A stretch of 48,627 nucleotides of DNA from JAGDXZ01 sp049966915 (lineage in GTDB: Archaea; Micrarchaeota; Micrarchaeia; Micrarchaeales; CABMGC01), in the NCBI GenBank assembly GCA_049966915.1, contig JBMFTS010000001.1, positions 1 through 48,627 of the forward strand. Reading direction: 5' to 3'. Made by a program: the position numbers and the translations under genes. Under the pieces are notes generated by a model. That model had not been told where the DNA came from, ran no database searches, and worked only from the letters and a program-made list of their open reading frames with translations. Numbering within the stretch: the stretch's first letter is position 1; every line of letters starts with the position of its first letter. Below, one piece after another: positions 1-7,879 of the stretch.

Positions 1-83
1 AAATCGTGGGCTTTCTGCTAAGCATTTTGTAAAACCGCAAAAATCCTGCGACGATGCGCGCAAAGCGGCCATTCTGATAATTG

Positions 84-106
84 TAAATAATTATGCGCAT
101 AATTAT
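84..106 (+). promoter_or_regulatory. Promoter with 20-bp perfect palindrome ahead of RuBisCO operon
   Basis: A TATA-like element (TAAATAATT, 84-92) lies about 28 bases before the ATG at 116, the spacing of leaderless archaeal promoters. Overlapping it, positions 87-106 form the perfect palindrome ATAATTATGCGCATAATTAT. A dyad over the TATA box is where an archaeal repressor would block TBP or RNA polymerase, so this is a candidate operator for the operon. The palindrome is seen; its function is inferred. Confidence 0.5.
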
Positions 107-115
107 ACTTACTCC

Positions 116-231
116 ATGTTTGAGGCGATGACACGAAGGATCCGTATGCAGATTTTGTAGACCAGGGCTACAAGCCTAGCGGCAGCGACATTGTTTGCCT
201 ATTCAGGGTTGAGCCGGCAAAAGGCATTTCC
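116..231 (+). other. Probable true 5' end of RuBisCO gene, out of frame with the rest
   Basis: The frame of the RuBisCO gene stays open upstream of its first ATG (232) back to a TGA at 121. The upstream codons encode family-like N-terminal residues (DPYADFVDQGYKPS, then DIVCLFRVEPAKG), as in form III enzymes. No ATG, GTG or TTG exists in that frame. An ATG at 116, correctly placed below a TATA box, opens as M-F-E-A in another frame, and one added base near 125-127 would join it smoothly to D-D-T-K-D-P. So there is either a one-base deletion (real or a sequencing/assembly error), a -1 frameshift in translation, or an unusual start codon. Confidence 0.6.
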
Positions 232-1425
232 ATGAAGGAGGCGCTTGGTAGGGTTGCCAGCGAAAGCAGCAACGGCACGTGGGCGGAACTCACTACGCTT
301 AAGGAGCACATACGCAGGATACGCGCGCGCGTCTACTCCATAAAAGGCAATTATGCTAAGGTGGCGTACCCAATAGAGCTGTTCGAGATGGGCAGCGTGC
401 CTCAGCTCATGAGCTCTGTCGCCGGCAACATCTTCGGCATGAAAGCTCTCAAAAACTTAAGGCTCGAAGACATAGAATTTCCGGAAGAATATGTAAGACA
501 TTTCAAAGGTCCGCAGTTCGGCATAGACGGCGTATTCGACAAAATATTCAAAATGAACAAGCGCAGACCGCTTCTTGCGCACGTACCAAAGCCCAAGGTA
601 GGAATGACCACGTACGAGCACGCAGCTGTTGCAAAGAACGCATGGCTCGGCGGCGTCGACTTGCTAAAGGACGACGAAAATCTTACAAGCCAGAGCTTCA
701 ACACGTTTGACAGACGCATGCGGCTCATGTTCAAATACCGCGACTATGCCGAGAAGGTCACGGGCGAGAAGAAAAGCTACTTGGCCAACATAACGGCCGA
801 AACCGAGGAGATGATAAGAAGGGCGAAGCTCGTGAAGGAGCTTGGCGGCGAATACGTCATGGTAGATATACTGACGGCAGGCTGGTCGGCGTTGCAGACG
901 ATAAGGAACGAGTGCGAGGATTTGGGGCTTGCAATACACGCACACAGGGCGTTTCATGCTGCATTTACAAGAAACCCCAAGCATGGCATGTCGATGCTGG
1001 TGGTAGCAAAGCTTGCCAGGCTGATAGGAGTAGACCAGATACACATAGGCACAGTGGTCGGCAAGCTCGCGGCATCCAGAAAGGAAGTAGTGGACTTAGA
1101 CGAGGAAATGACCCTGAGCAATGTGAAAGAGCACAAGGACGTGCTCACTGAGCGATGGCACAGCATAAAGCCGGTAGTTCCTGTTTCTTCCGGCGGCTTG
1201 CATCCGGGCCTTGTGCCCTATGTCATGAAGCTGCTTGGCAATGAAATAGCAATACAGGCAGGCGGAGGCATAGACGGGCATCCGTCTGGCGTAAAGGCCG
1301 GCGCCGCGGCGATGCGACAGGCCATAGAAGCTACGCTTGAAGGCGAAAGCCTTGAGGACTATGCAGAAAAGCACAAGGAGCTCAAGGCCGCGCTGAAATA
1401 CTGGGGCGGTTTTAGGCCCGTGTGA
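232..1425 (+). CDS. rbcL: Ribulose-1,5-bisphosphate carboxylase, form III (archaeal RuBisCO)
   Basis: RuBisCO large chain, expected to turn ribulose-1,5-bisphosphate and CO2 into two 3-phosphoglycerates in the archaeal AMP pathway. Active-site motifs are intact: VPKPKVG (lysines near residues 120-122), KDDEN with the lysine that is carbamylated (about 146), HAHRAFHAAF, the loop-6 lysine in GTVVGKL and the phosphate-binding SSGGLHPG and AGGGIDGHP. It therefore looks catalytic rather than a form IV RuBisCO-like protein. The 397-residue frame starting at 232 is about 35-40 residues short at the N-terminus, and the missing part lies upstream, apparently frameshifted (see 116-231). AMP phosphorylase follows 18 bases downstream, the expected partner. 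Family certain; 5' end doubtful. Confidence 0.95.
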   Translation: MKEALGRVASESSNGTWAELTTLKEHIRRIRARVYSIKGNYAKVAYPIELFEMGSVPQLMSSVAGNIFGMKALKNLRLEDIEFPEEYVRHFKGPQFGIDGVFDKIFKMNKRRPLLAHVPKPKVGMTTYEHAAVAKNAWLGGVDLLKDDENLTSQSFNTFDRRMRLMFKYRDYAEKVTGEKKSYLANITAETEEMIRRAKLVKELGGEYVMVDILTAGWSALQTIRNECEDLGLAIHAHRAFHAAFTRNPKHGMSMLVVAKLARLIGVDQIHIGTVVGKLAASRKEVVDLDEEMTLSNVKEHKDVLTERWHSIKPVVPVSSGGLHPGLVPYVMKLLGNEIAIQAGGGIDGHPSGVKAGAAAMRQAIEATLEGESLEDYAEKHKELKAALKYWGGFRPV

Positions 1426-1443
1426 ACCGCGCGGGTGGGAATC

Positions 1444-2973
1444 ATGCAGGTAAAAAACACCGAAGTCGAAACAGGCGCACTTGTGGTTATGATCTGCGGG
1501 GCAGACGCCGTGGAGCAGGGCATGCACGCAGGCGACAGAATAATAATAAAATCGGGAAGTAAGACAGGCGTAGGCATAGTCAACATAAGCGACGCCGTGC
1601 CGAAGGGCACAATCTGGTTTACAAAAGACATGCAAAGCGAGCTCAAACTTCACGACGGCAGCAGTGTAGAGATAACGACGATGCCGATGCCTAAATCGCT
1701 GATAGCCATAAGGAGCAGGCTCAATAACGTGCGATTGGACTCGCAGAGTGCGTATGAAATAGTAAAAGACACAGTAAGCAAGAGGCTCGACAAGAACGAA
1801 ATAACCGCATTCGTAGTAAGCTTGCACGCTTATCCGATAGACCTGGAAGAAGCGGCATGCATATCAGAAGCCATGGTAAAAACCGGGGAGACGCTCAATC
1901 TGGGCAAGAAAAGGATTTTCGACAAGCATTCTATAGGCGGAGTTCCTGGCGACAAGACATCCATGCTTGTGGTGCCCATAGTGGCTGCGGCAGGTCTCAC
2001 AATACCGAAGACCTCTTCCAGGGCAATAACCTCTGCAGCTGGCACCGCAGACAGAGCCGAAGTGATAATGCCGGTGACACTGGACGTCAGCGAAGTAAGA
2101 AGAGTTGTAAACAAAACCAACGGCTGCATTGTTTGGGGCGGCGCTGTGCACTTGGCTCCGGCAGACGACATATTCGTAAGGGCCGAGTACCCGTTCTCCA
2201 TAGACCCGCTTATGCTGCCTTCCATAATATCAAAGAAAAAGGCAGTTGGCTCGACCGACATGGTCGTTGACATACCAGTTGGTTCAACAATGAAGGTTAA
2301 GAACGACTCAGAAGGCATGGCGCTCATGAAGGAGTTCAACGTACTGGGCAACAGGCTTGGCATAAACGTGGAAGGCGCACTCACAAACGGCACGCAGCCG
2401 ATAGGCTACGCGGTAGGAGCTGCGGCGGAAGCTAGAGAAGCGCTAGAAGCCATAACAGGCAAAACAAAGGCGAGCGACCTCATAGACAAGGCAACGAGCA
2501 TAGCCGGGATATTGCTTGAAATGAGCGGCAAAAAAGCAGGCAAGCAACTCGCAAAATCAATAATAGAAAAAGGCCTTGCAGAGAAAAAGCTGAGGCAGAT
2601 AATAGAAGAGCAGGGAGGCGACCCTAAGATAAAGCCTAACGACATAGAGATAGGAGAGCACAGCGAAAGCGTTTACGCAGAACACGGGGGCATAGTGCAG
2701 GGATTCAACAACGTGGCAATAGCAAACGTTGTGAAGCTCGCAGGCGCACCAAGCAACAAAAAGGCGGCGCTGATTTTAGGCAAAAAGATATTTGACAAGG
2801 TAAAGAAGGGCGATTTGCTATATACAGTGTATTCAGACAGCGCGCCGCTGCTTGCAAGTGCAGTAAAGTATGCAAAGGGGAACGACATCGTGCTGGTCGG
2901 CGACGAAAACAGGATGCTGCTAAGGCACGTAAGGCTCGAAAAGGCCGAGCCTTCGTTCGTGCTGGAAAGGTAG
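1444..2973 (+). CDS. deoA: AMP phosphorylase (thymidine phosphorylase family)
   Basis: Archaeal AMP phosphorylase, converting AMP and phosphate to adenine and ribose-1,5-bisphosphate, the first step feeding RuBisCO. It has the long N-terminal domain that distinguishes AMP phosphorylases from bacterial thymidine phosphorylase, then the helical/catalytic core with KHSIGGVPGDK, the PKTSSRAITSAAGTAD block and the LVWGGA-like CIVWGGAVHLAPADD. The length of 509 residues is near the usual 503. I chose ATG 1444 because GGGTGG at 1433-1438 makes a good ribosome site; GTG at 1435 is an alternative. It is second in the operon with RuBisCO. The ribose-1,5-bisphosphate isomerase needed between the two enzymes is not in this window. 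Confidence 0.95.
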   Translation: MQVKNTEVETGALVVMICGADAVEQGMHAGDRIIIKSGSKTGVGIVNISDAVPKGTIWFTKDMQSELKLHDGSSVEITTMPMPKSLIAIRSRLNNVRLDSQSAYEIVKDTVSKRLDKNEITAFVVSLHAYPIDLEEAACISEAMVKTGETLNLGKKRIFDKHSIGGVPGDKTSMLVVPIVAAAGLTIPKTSSRAITSAAGTADRAEVIMPVTLDVSEVRRVVNKTNGCIVWGGAVHLAPADDIFVRAEYPFSIDPLMLPSIISKKKAVGSTDMVVDIPVGSTMKVKNDSEGMALMKEFNVLGNRLGINVEGALTNGTQPIGYAVGAAAEAREALEAITGKTKASDLIDKATSIAGILLEMSGKKAGKQLAKSIIEKGLAEKKLRQIIEEQGGDPKIKPNDIEIGEHSESVYAEHGGIVQGFNNVAIANVVKLAGAPSNKKAALILGKKIFDKVKKGDLLYTVYSDSAPLLASAVKYAKGNDIVLVGDENRMLLRHVRLEKAEPSFVLER

Positions 2974-2981
2974 GCGGTTGT

Positions 2982-4250
2982 TTGAAGTACTTGCTGGTTG
3001 TACTCGACGGGGCGCCTGATAGACCCAACCCTACGCTGGGCAACAAGACGCCATTGCAATTTGCGCACATGAAAAACCTAAACAGGCTTGCCATCGAAGG
3101 AAGCATGGGAATGATGTACAGCGTGGCAAAAGGCATTGCGCCGGAATCTGACGCGGCAGTGTTCTCGATACTGAGCTACAACGTCAAGCACTATACGGGC
3201 AGGGGCCCGCTTGAAGCCCTGGGCAGCGGGCTCGAAGTGCGCAGCGGCACGCTTGCCTTGAGAGCCAACTTCGCAACCATAGACGCAAACAGAAACATAA
3301 TAGACAGGCGCGCAGGCAGGGATGTGCAAAGACGCGAGGCAAAAGCGCTTGAAAAGGATATAAACTCGATAAGCCTCAGTTGCAAGGGAATAAGCTTCAG
3401 ATTCAAAGCAACAATAGGCCACAGGGGCGCATTGGCGTTCTATAGCAAAGGCACCAGGAAGCTTTCGGCAAACATTTCAAACGGAGATACCGGCTATGTG
3501 AAGAAAGGCAGCATATCTGTGGCCATAAAAGACGCAAGCACAAAACTGCCAAGCATAAAGCCGCTTGACAAGTCTGCCGCGGCTAAATTCACCGCCGCGC
3601 TCTTGAATGAATTCCTGGACAAGGTAATTGACAAACTTTCAAAAAGCAAGGTCAACAAGGAGCGTGCGCTGCACCACAAACTCGTGGCAAACGCGCTTCT
3701 GGTGCGCGATGCTGGTGTTGGCCTGCCAAACGTGGAGCCCATAGACAAAAAGTTCGGCATGAGCTTTGCGTTCATAACCGAAATGCCAGTAGAGACTGGC
3801 ATAGCAAGGCTGCTTCGCATGAAGCAAATAAGCGTCGCAAGCCACGGCAACACAAGGCAGGATTATGCAAGGCTTGCAAGGCTCGTTCAAAAAAGCGCCA
3901 ATTCGTGCGACTTCATGTACGTGCACATAAAGGGCCCTGACGAGCCGGGCCACGATGGCGACGCTTTGGAGAAAAGCAGAAGGCTTGCAAACATAGACGC
4001 AGGCTTTTTCGGAAGCCTTAAAATGAGCAAACTCGGCAAGGACGTCACGCTCTGTGTCACCGCCGATCATTCCACGCCTTGCACGCTGAAGGCGCATTCC
4101 GCAGACCCTGTGCCCGTGCTGCTTTACAACAACAGGTGCAAGACCGGCGACGGGCTAGAATTTGAGGAAAGCGCAGGGAAGCGCGGAAGCATTGGCTATT
4201 TCGACGGCAATGATCTTTTGAACAAAATGATACGATACAAATGCGAATAG
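2982..4250 (+). CDS. apgM: 2,3-bisphosphoglycerate-independent phosphoglycerate mutase (ApgM type)
   Basis: Archaeal-type cofactor-independent phosphoglycerate mutase of the alkaline phosphatase superfamily, interconverting 3- and 2-phosphoglycerate. Near the N-terminus are the metal-binding aspartate in LLVVLDGAPDRP, then TPLQFA, and the PESDAAVF block holding the nucleophile serine. The C-terminal metal ligands show as KGPDEPGHDGD and TADHSTPC. At 422 residues it is normal for ApgM. The start is a TTG 9 bases after the AMP phosphorylase stop, with GGCGG upstream. Its position directly after RuBisCO and AMP phosphorylase and before enolase suggests that 3-phosphoglycerate from RuBisCO passes straight into lower glycolysis. 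Confidence 0.93.
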   Translation: MKYLLVVLDGAPDRPNPTLGNKTPLQFAHMKNLNRLAIEGSMGMMYSVAKGIAPESDAAVFSILSYNVKHYTGRGPLEALGSGLEVRSGTLALRANFATIDANRNIIDRRAGRDVQRREAKALEKDINSISLSCKGISFRFKATIGHRGALAFYSKGTRKLSANISNGDTGYVKKGSISVAIKDASTKLPSIKPLDKSAAAKFTAALLNEFLDKVIDKLSKSKVNKERALHHKLVANALLVRDAGVGLPNVEPIDKKFGMSFAFITEMPVETGIARLLRMKQISVASHGNTRQDYARLARLVQKSANSCDFMYVHIKGPDEPGHDGDALEKSRRLANIDAGFFGSLKMSKLGKDVTLCVTADHSTPCTLKAHSADPVPVLLYNNRCKTGDGLEFEESAGKRGSIGYFDGNDLLNKMIRYKCE

Positions 4251-4259
4251 GTGCTTTGC

Positions 4260-5474
4260 ATGAAAATAACCGATGCAAAACTGAGAATAATACTGGACTC
4301 GCGAGGCAAGGAAACTGTTGCCGCAGAGCTCATAGATGAGAAAGGCAACAAAGCAGAGGCGATGGCGCCAAGCGGCACGAGCAGAAGCGAATACGAGGCA
4401 GTGCCGTTTGCCAACAACTCGCCCAAGGCAAGCCTTGATGCGTTCGCAGGCTACAAAGGCAAGCTCTTGGGAAACGAACCGGACATGAAAAATATAGACA
4501 TGCTGCTGCACGAAATAGACGGCACGGAAAACTTTGCCAAGATAGGTGGCAACGCAGCCACAGCAATTTCTGTTGCAACCGCCAAACTGGCGGCGATGCA
4601 GGCGCAGCAGGAGCTTTACCAATACCTATATGAGAATTTCACGAAGCGCACAGGCATCAAAAAGAAAATACCTGGGCTTCTCGGAAATGTCATAGGCGGA
4701 GGCGTGCATTCCAACAACAATATGAGCATACAGGAAATTCTGCTTGCCACAAAATCGGGCCCGGTCATGGCAAATGCAGAGAAAAACATAATGATACACG
4801 GTGCAATAGGCAACTACCTGAAGTCCAAGGATCTTGCCATAGGTCTCAACATAGAAAACGCATGGAACACAAAGCTTTACGACAAGGAAGCGATAGAGCT
4901 CGCAGGCAAATATGCAAAAGACAATGGCACGTTTATAGGCGTGGACTGCGCCGCAAGCGAATTTTACAAAAACGGCAAATATGTGTTCAACGAGCCCGAT
5001 AAGACCAAGCGCGAAATGGAGAGAAGCGAGTACATAGAATTTGTGGTGGAACTTGCCGAAAAGAACGGTCTGGTGTATGTGGAAGACCCGCTAGACTCGA
5101 ACGATGCAGACGGCTTCGCCGAAATAACAAAGCAGATAGGCAAGAAGGCGCTGGTCGTAGGTGATGACCTATATGCTACAAACAAGGAAAGGCTGCAAGC
5201 CGGAATAGGCAAAAACGCCACCAACGGCATTTTGATAAAGGTCAACCAAGTGGGCACGCTTAGCGACGTTATTGAGACCGCAGAGCTTGCGCACAAGCAC
5301 GGCATAAGCACAGTGGTTTCGCACAGAAGCGGCGAGACTACAGACGCGTTCATGGCGCACCTAGGCGTGGCACTCGGTTCGGAATTCATAAAGTGCGGGG
5401 TATTGGGAGGAGAGCGTATAGCGAAGATAAACGAGCTCGCGAGAATAGAAGCAGTTGAATTGCAAGCGCTGTGA
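4260..5474 (+). CDS. eno: Enolase (phosphopyruvate hydratase)
   Basis: Interconverts 2-phosphoglycerate and phosphoenolpyruvate in the cytoplasm. The family opening ILDSRGKETV is followed by NVIGGGVHSNN (family NVINGG.HA), the magnesium ligands in VEDPLDSNDADG and VVGDDLYATN, the catalytic lysine in LIKVNQVGT, SHRSGETTD and the C-terminal KCGVLGGERIAKINEL. At 404 residues it is slightly compact against the usual 410-430. ATG 4260 is preferred because GGTG at 4250-4253 is well placed; GTG 4251 is in frame but overlaps that site. It closes the four-gene operon. A separate promoter for the next gene begins just past its stop. Confidence 0.95.
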   Translation: MKITDAKLRIILDSRGKETVAAELIDEKGNKAEAMAPSGTSRSEYEAVPFANNSPKASLDAFAGYKGKLLGNEPDMKNIDMLLHEIDGTENFAKIGGNAATAISVATAKLAAMQAQQELYQYLYENFTKRTGIKKKIPGLLGNVIGGGVHSNNNMSIQEILLATKSGPVMANAEKNIMIHGAIGNYLKSKDLAIGLNIENAWNTKLYDKEAIELAGKYAKDNGTFIGVDCAASEFYKNGKYVFNEPDKTKREMERSEYIEFVVELAEKNGLVYVEDPLDSNDADGFAEITKQIGKKALVVGDDLYATNKERLQAGIGKNATNGILIKVNQVGTLSDVIETAELAHKHGISTVVSHRSGETTDAFMAHLGVALGSEFIKCGVLGGERIAKINELARIEAVELQAL

Positions 5475-5475
5475 A

Positions 5476-5485
5476 ACTTATAAAA
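5476..5485 (+). promoter_or_regulatory. TATA box upstream of the small gene at 5515
   Basis: The element ACTTATAAAA lies just after the enolase stop, about 33 bases before the ATG at 5515. A GTGG (5507-5510) sits four bases before that ATG. This implies a separate transcript start near 5508. Confidence 0.45.
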
Positions 5486-5514
5486 ATGCTAAACACGCAT
5501 TATTTAGTGGTTTC

Positions 5515-5742
5515 ATGATAGACGCAATAGTAACCGCGCTGGAAAGCAACTCCGTAGTAGTTACGCCAACAGAAGATGTAGATTTTGCGAAGCTCGTCGG
5601 AAGGAGCGCAAGCTACACAGACAGCAGCGACAAGAAATGGCCGGGCAAGGTGACCGCCGCAGAAGATTCAGGAGTAGTGATAATTTTCGATAACTTCCCG
5701 ACGGGGCTTGGCCAAGGCCAAATAGTCCAAATAGATTATTGA
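5515..5742 (+). CDS. Small protein of unknown function (75 aa)
   Basis: I do not recognise this protein. It has no membrane segment, no cysteine and few charged clusters. Predicted short beta strands (SVVVTP, GKVTAAED, GVVIIFDNF, QGQIVQIDY) with the glycine-rich turn PTGLGQGQIV suggest a small beta barrel of SH3/KOW type, but this is only an impression. An open frame extends upstream to 5455, yet it overlaps enolase and the TATA box at 5476-5485, so ATG 5515 is chosen. It ends 9 bases before the spermidine-synthase-like gene and is probably co-transcribed with it. Confidence 0.65.
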   Translation: MIDAIVTALESNSVVVTPTEDVDFAKLVGRSASYTDSSDKKWPGKVTAAEDSGVVIIFDNFPTGLGQGQIVQIDY

Positions 5743-5751
5743 AGTCATTAG

Positions 5752-6501
5752 ATGAGCCTGTTGGGCCTTTTCCAGAGGAAGATACGCAAGATCGCAGATA
5801 ACGGCAACCTTCTGGAAGTGCTCGACAACGGCAAGGAACTGACATTCACATTCAATGGTGTAATCTACTCGAAAATAAGCAAGAGAGCAGTGTTCACGCG
5901 ACAGTATTGGGACTATTTTCTGCCTGCCGCGTATGTTTTCAAAAACCCTCGCATATTGCTAATAGGTATGGGCGCAGGAACCATTCCGTATCAATTGCAG
6001 AAGCTCATCGGCAGCGCCGCAAGCATAACGGCGGTAGAGCAGAGTGAGAAAATAGCCGAACTTTCAAAAACGTTTTTACCGGAGCCGCTGCTCGCGCGCG
6101 TTGTCATAGGAGACGGCGCAACTTACATAAAACAACTTGGCACAGGCAGCCAGGACATAGTGATGCTTGATGCATACATAAACAACTACATTCCGGAGCA
6201 GTTTCTTTCGCCGGGCTTTGTTGGCGAGGTGCACAGGGTGCTGAGCGCTGACGGCCTTTTCATGGTAAACTTCGCGATGACATTCATGGGCGCGCTCACC
6301 TATGCCAAATACGTTGCTTTGCTGAAAACCAGGTTCAGAGTTTACAGAATAGCGACGGCGTTGACCGAAGGGAACGTAATAATATTGTGCTCGAAATCGA
6401 TGGACAAACAGGCAATCATATCAAAAATAAAGGAAGCGATGCCTTCCAATCAGGACACGCTGCCTTTGATAAGAAACTACGAAAACATGAAAGAGGAATA
6501 G
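5752..6501 (+). CDS. Spermidine synthase-like / class I SAM-dependent methyltransferase
   Basis: A Rossmann-fold protein resembling the catalytic domain of polyamine aminopropyltransferases. The N-terminal part looks like the family's beta-strand region (LTFTFNGVIYSKI, then RQYWDYFLPA). Next come the nucleotide-binding loop LLIGMGAGTIPYQL (near residues 67-80), the acidic strand end ITAVEQ, VVIGDGATYI, and IVMLDAYINN at the motif where true spermidine synthases have a catalytic aspartate in a D-x-x-D-P context. Because that context is altered, the aminopropyltransferase reaction is uncertain; it may be a methyltransferase-like relative. At 249 residues it is shorter than SpeE, which is about 280. 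Confidence 0.7.
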   Translation: MSLLGLFQRKIRKIADNGNLLEVLDNGKELTFTFNGVIYSKISKRAVFTRQYWDYFLPAAYVFKNPRILLIGMGAGTIPYQLQKLIGSAASITAVEQSEKIAELSKTFLPEPLLARVVIGDGATYIKQLGTGSQDIVMLDAYINNYIPEQFLSPGFVGEVHRVLSADGLFMVNFAMTFMGALTYAKYVALLKTRFRVYRIATALTEGNVIILCSKSMDKQAIISKIKEAMPSNQDTLPLIRNYENMKEE

Positions 6502-6591
6502 CTAGCAAACAAGGGCTTTTCTTCGCGTGCATTGGCTGCGCAACAAGCAAGCCGTGCCAAGCAGGAACTGGCAAGCAATAGCATAAAATAG

Positions 6592-7704
6592 ATGAGCATA
6601 GCAAATAAAATCATGGACGGGGAAGCGATAAAGCTTTACTTGTTTGACTTTGGCACAGAGCTGCAGCTTGACCAGGTAAAGAACCTGTTCAAGAACCCGG
6701 AAGACTTTTCCAAAATAGACTACAATCTGCCCACGCCAGAAGAAATACCCCAGTTCACGCTGCCTGCCGTATTCAATATGAAAGGCGCTGAGCTGCAAGC
6801 AGGCAGCGAAAAGCTGCGTGTTAAAGTTCAAATTGCAATCTTCGCGCTTGGCACGATTTCTATAAGGATAAGACTGCCGCTAGAGCACATAGAAGATGCC
6901 TTCCTGACGCGGCTTGCTGTGGATCCGCAGATAGAGGCCGAGGCTTACAAGATAGCCCAGCAGGCGAAGGCAAAGGTGAAGAACACCATAGGCAAGCAGC
7001 TCGCAATAAGCGAAGACGAGTTCATGGAAACCTACAATTTCTATTTCATAAACGACACGAAGGAAAACGTGCTGAAGAAAAGCAGGAATACAGTGGCCGG
7101 CTTGCTCGTAAGCGAGGGCGACGTGGGCAAGATGGACAGCGATTATGTGCATGAAATACTAAACCGCAGCATTTCGTACTACAACGACGATGCGTTTTTT
7201 GTAGGTTGGGACGGCGCCGTGCTTATAGACATTCTCAAGAGCATAGATTATGAGCTGCTCATGGCAGAGATAGCCAACATGCAATTGCTTAAGCTGAGAA
7301 TATACAAGAAGAAAACATCTGAAATGCTGGAGCAGACAGGCGCAGATGTCGAGGCGCTCGGCAGCGCGAGATTCATGAAGCGCATATTCGACAGCAGGCC
7401 CATTGCGCTGAGCAAAAAGCTCGGCGGATTCCTTGACGCCCTTAATGAAATGCTCAACAGAATAGACAACACTGTCTTCGGGCTTGGAGAATGGTACTTG
7501 TCCAAGATCTACGCACTGTTTTCCAGCGTATTCAAACTTGCGGAGCTGAAGGGAGCGGTGGAAGGCGACGCCAACAAGCTTGCGGCGAGAAAGGAGCTCG
7601 TAAATGAAATTATCGCAGGCAAAAGAAATGACACGCTTGAATTTGTGGTAATATTGCTAATAGTGCTAGAGATACTTGTCGAGTTTGCGTACTTTGCCAA
7701 GTAA
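6592..7704 (+). CDS. Membrane-anchored protein resembling the RMD1/DUF155 family
   Basis: Protein of 370 residues with an alpha/beta N-terminal half, a long charged helical region (about 190-345) and one C-terminal transmembrane helix (LEFVVILLIVLEILVEFAYF). The pattern of a mid-protein FFVGWDGAVLID patch, helical segments and a tail anchor ending shortly after the membrane is reminiscent of the RMD1/Sif2 (DUF155) proteins, whose biochemical role is not settled. This assignment rests on architecture and weak motif likeness only. It stands between a methyltransferase-like gene and glycosyltransferases. About 175 non-coding bases follow before the next gene. Confidence 0.5.
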   Translation: MSIANKIMDGEAIKLYLFDFGTELQLDQVKNLFKNPEDFSKIDYNLPTPEEIPQFTLPAVFNMKGAELQAGSEKLRVKVQIAIFALGTISIRIRLPLEHIEDAFLTRLAVDPQIEAEAYKIAQQAKAKVKNTIGKQLAISEDEFMETYNFYFINDTKENVLKKSRNTVAGLLVSEGDVGKMDSDYVHEILNRSISYYNDDAFFVGWDGAVLIDILKSIDYELLMAEIANMQLLKLRIYKKKTSEMLEQTGADVEALGSARFMKRIFDSRPIALSKKLGGFLDALNEMLNRIDNTVFGLGEWYLSKIYALFSSVFKLAELKGAVEGDANKLAARKELVNEIIAGKRNDTLEFVVILLIVLEILVEFAYFAK

Positions 7705-7805
7705 GCGCGACTAGTTTGCGGGAATGCGCAGCGGCTCGCGTAAAGGCGCACTCGGCGCTGCAATGTCGTCCACTTTGCCAAGGCGTAAGAACTGGCACCT
7801 GATAG

Positions 7806-7860
7806 GTTTATAAGGGCGAAACCCTCATGCATAAAATAGGCATGCGTTAGTATAGTATAA
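7806..7860 (+). promoter_or_regulatory. Two TATA-like boxes upstream of the GT2 glycosyltransferase
   Basis: GGTTTATAAG (7805-7814) and TAGTATAGTATAA (7848-7860) are both TATA-like. The second is centred 24-25 bases before ATG 7880 and would give a leaderless mRNA; the first would give a leader of about 45 bases. A short inverted repeat (CATGC ... GCATG) lies between them. Two starts, or one real box and one by chance, are both possible. Confidence 0.4.
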
Positions 7861-7879
7861 GCAGCAAACGGGTCGCCGT

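Noticed and set aside
1096..1827. 243-codon minus-strand open frame across the RuBisCO/AMP phosphorylase junction
   Set aside because: It is antisense to two certain genes, spans their junction, and its residues show the Cys/Tyr/His-rich bias typical of shadow frames here.
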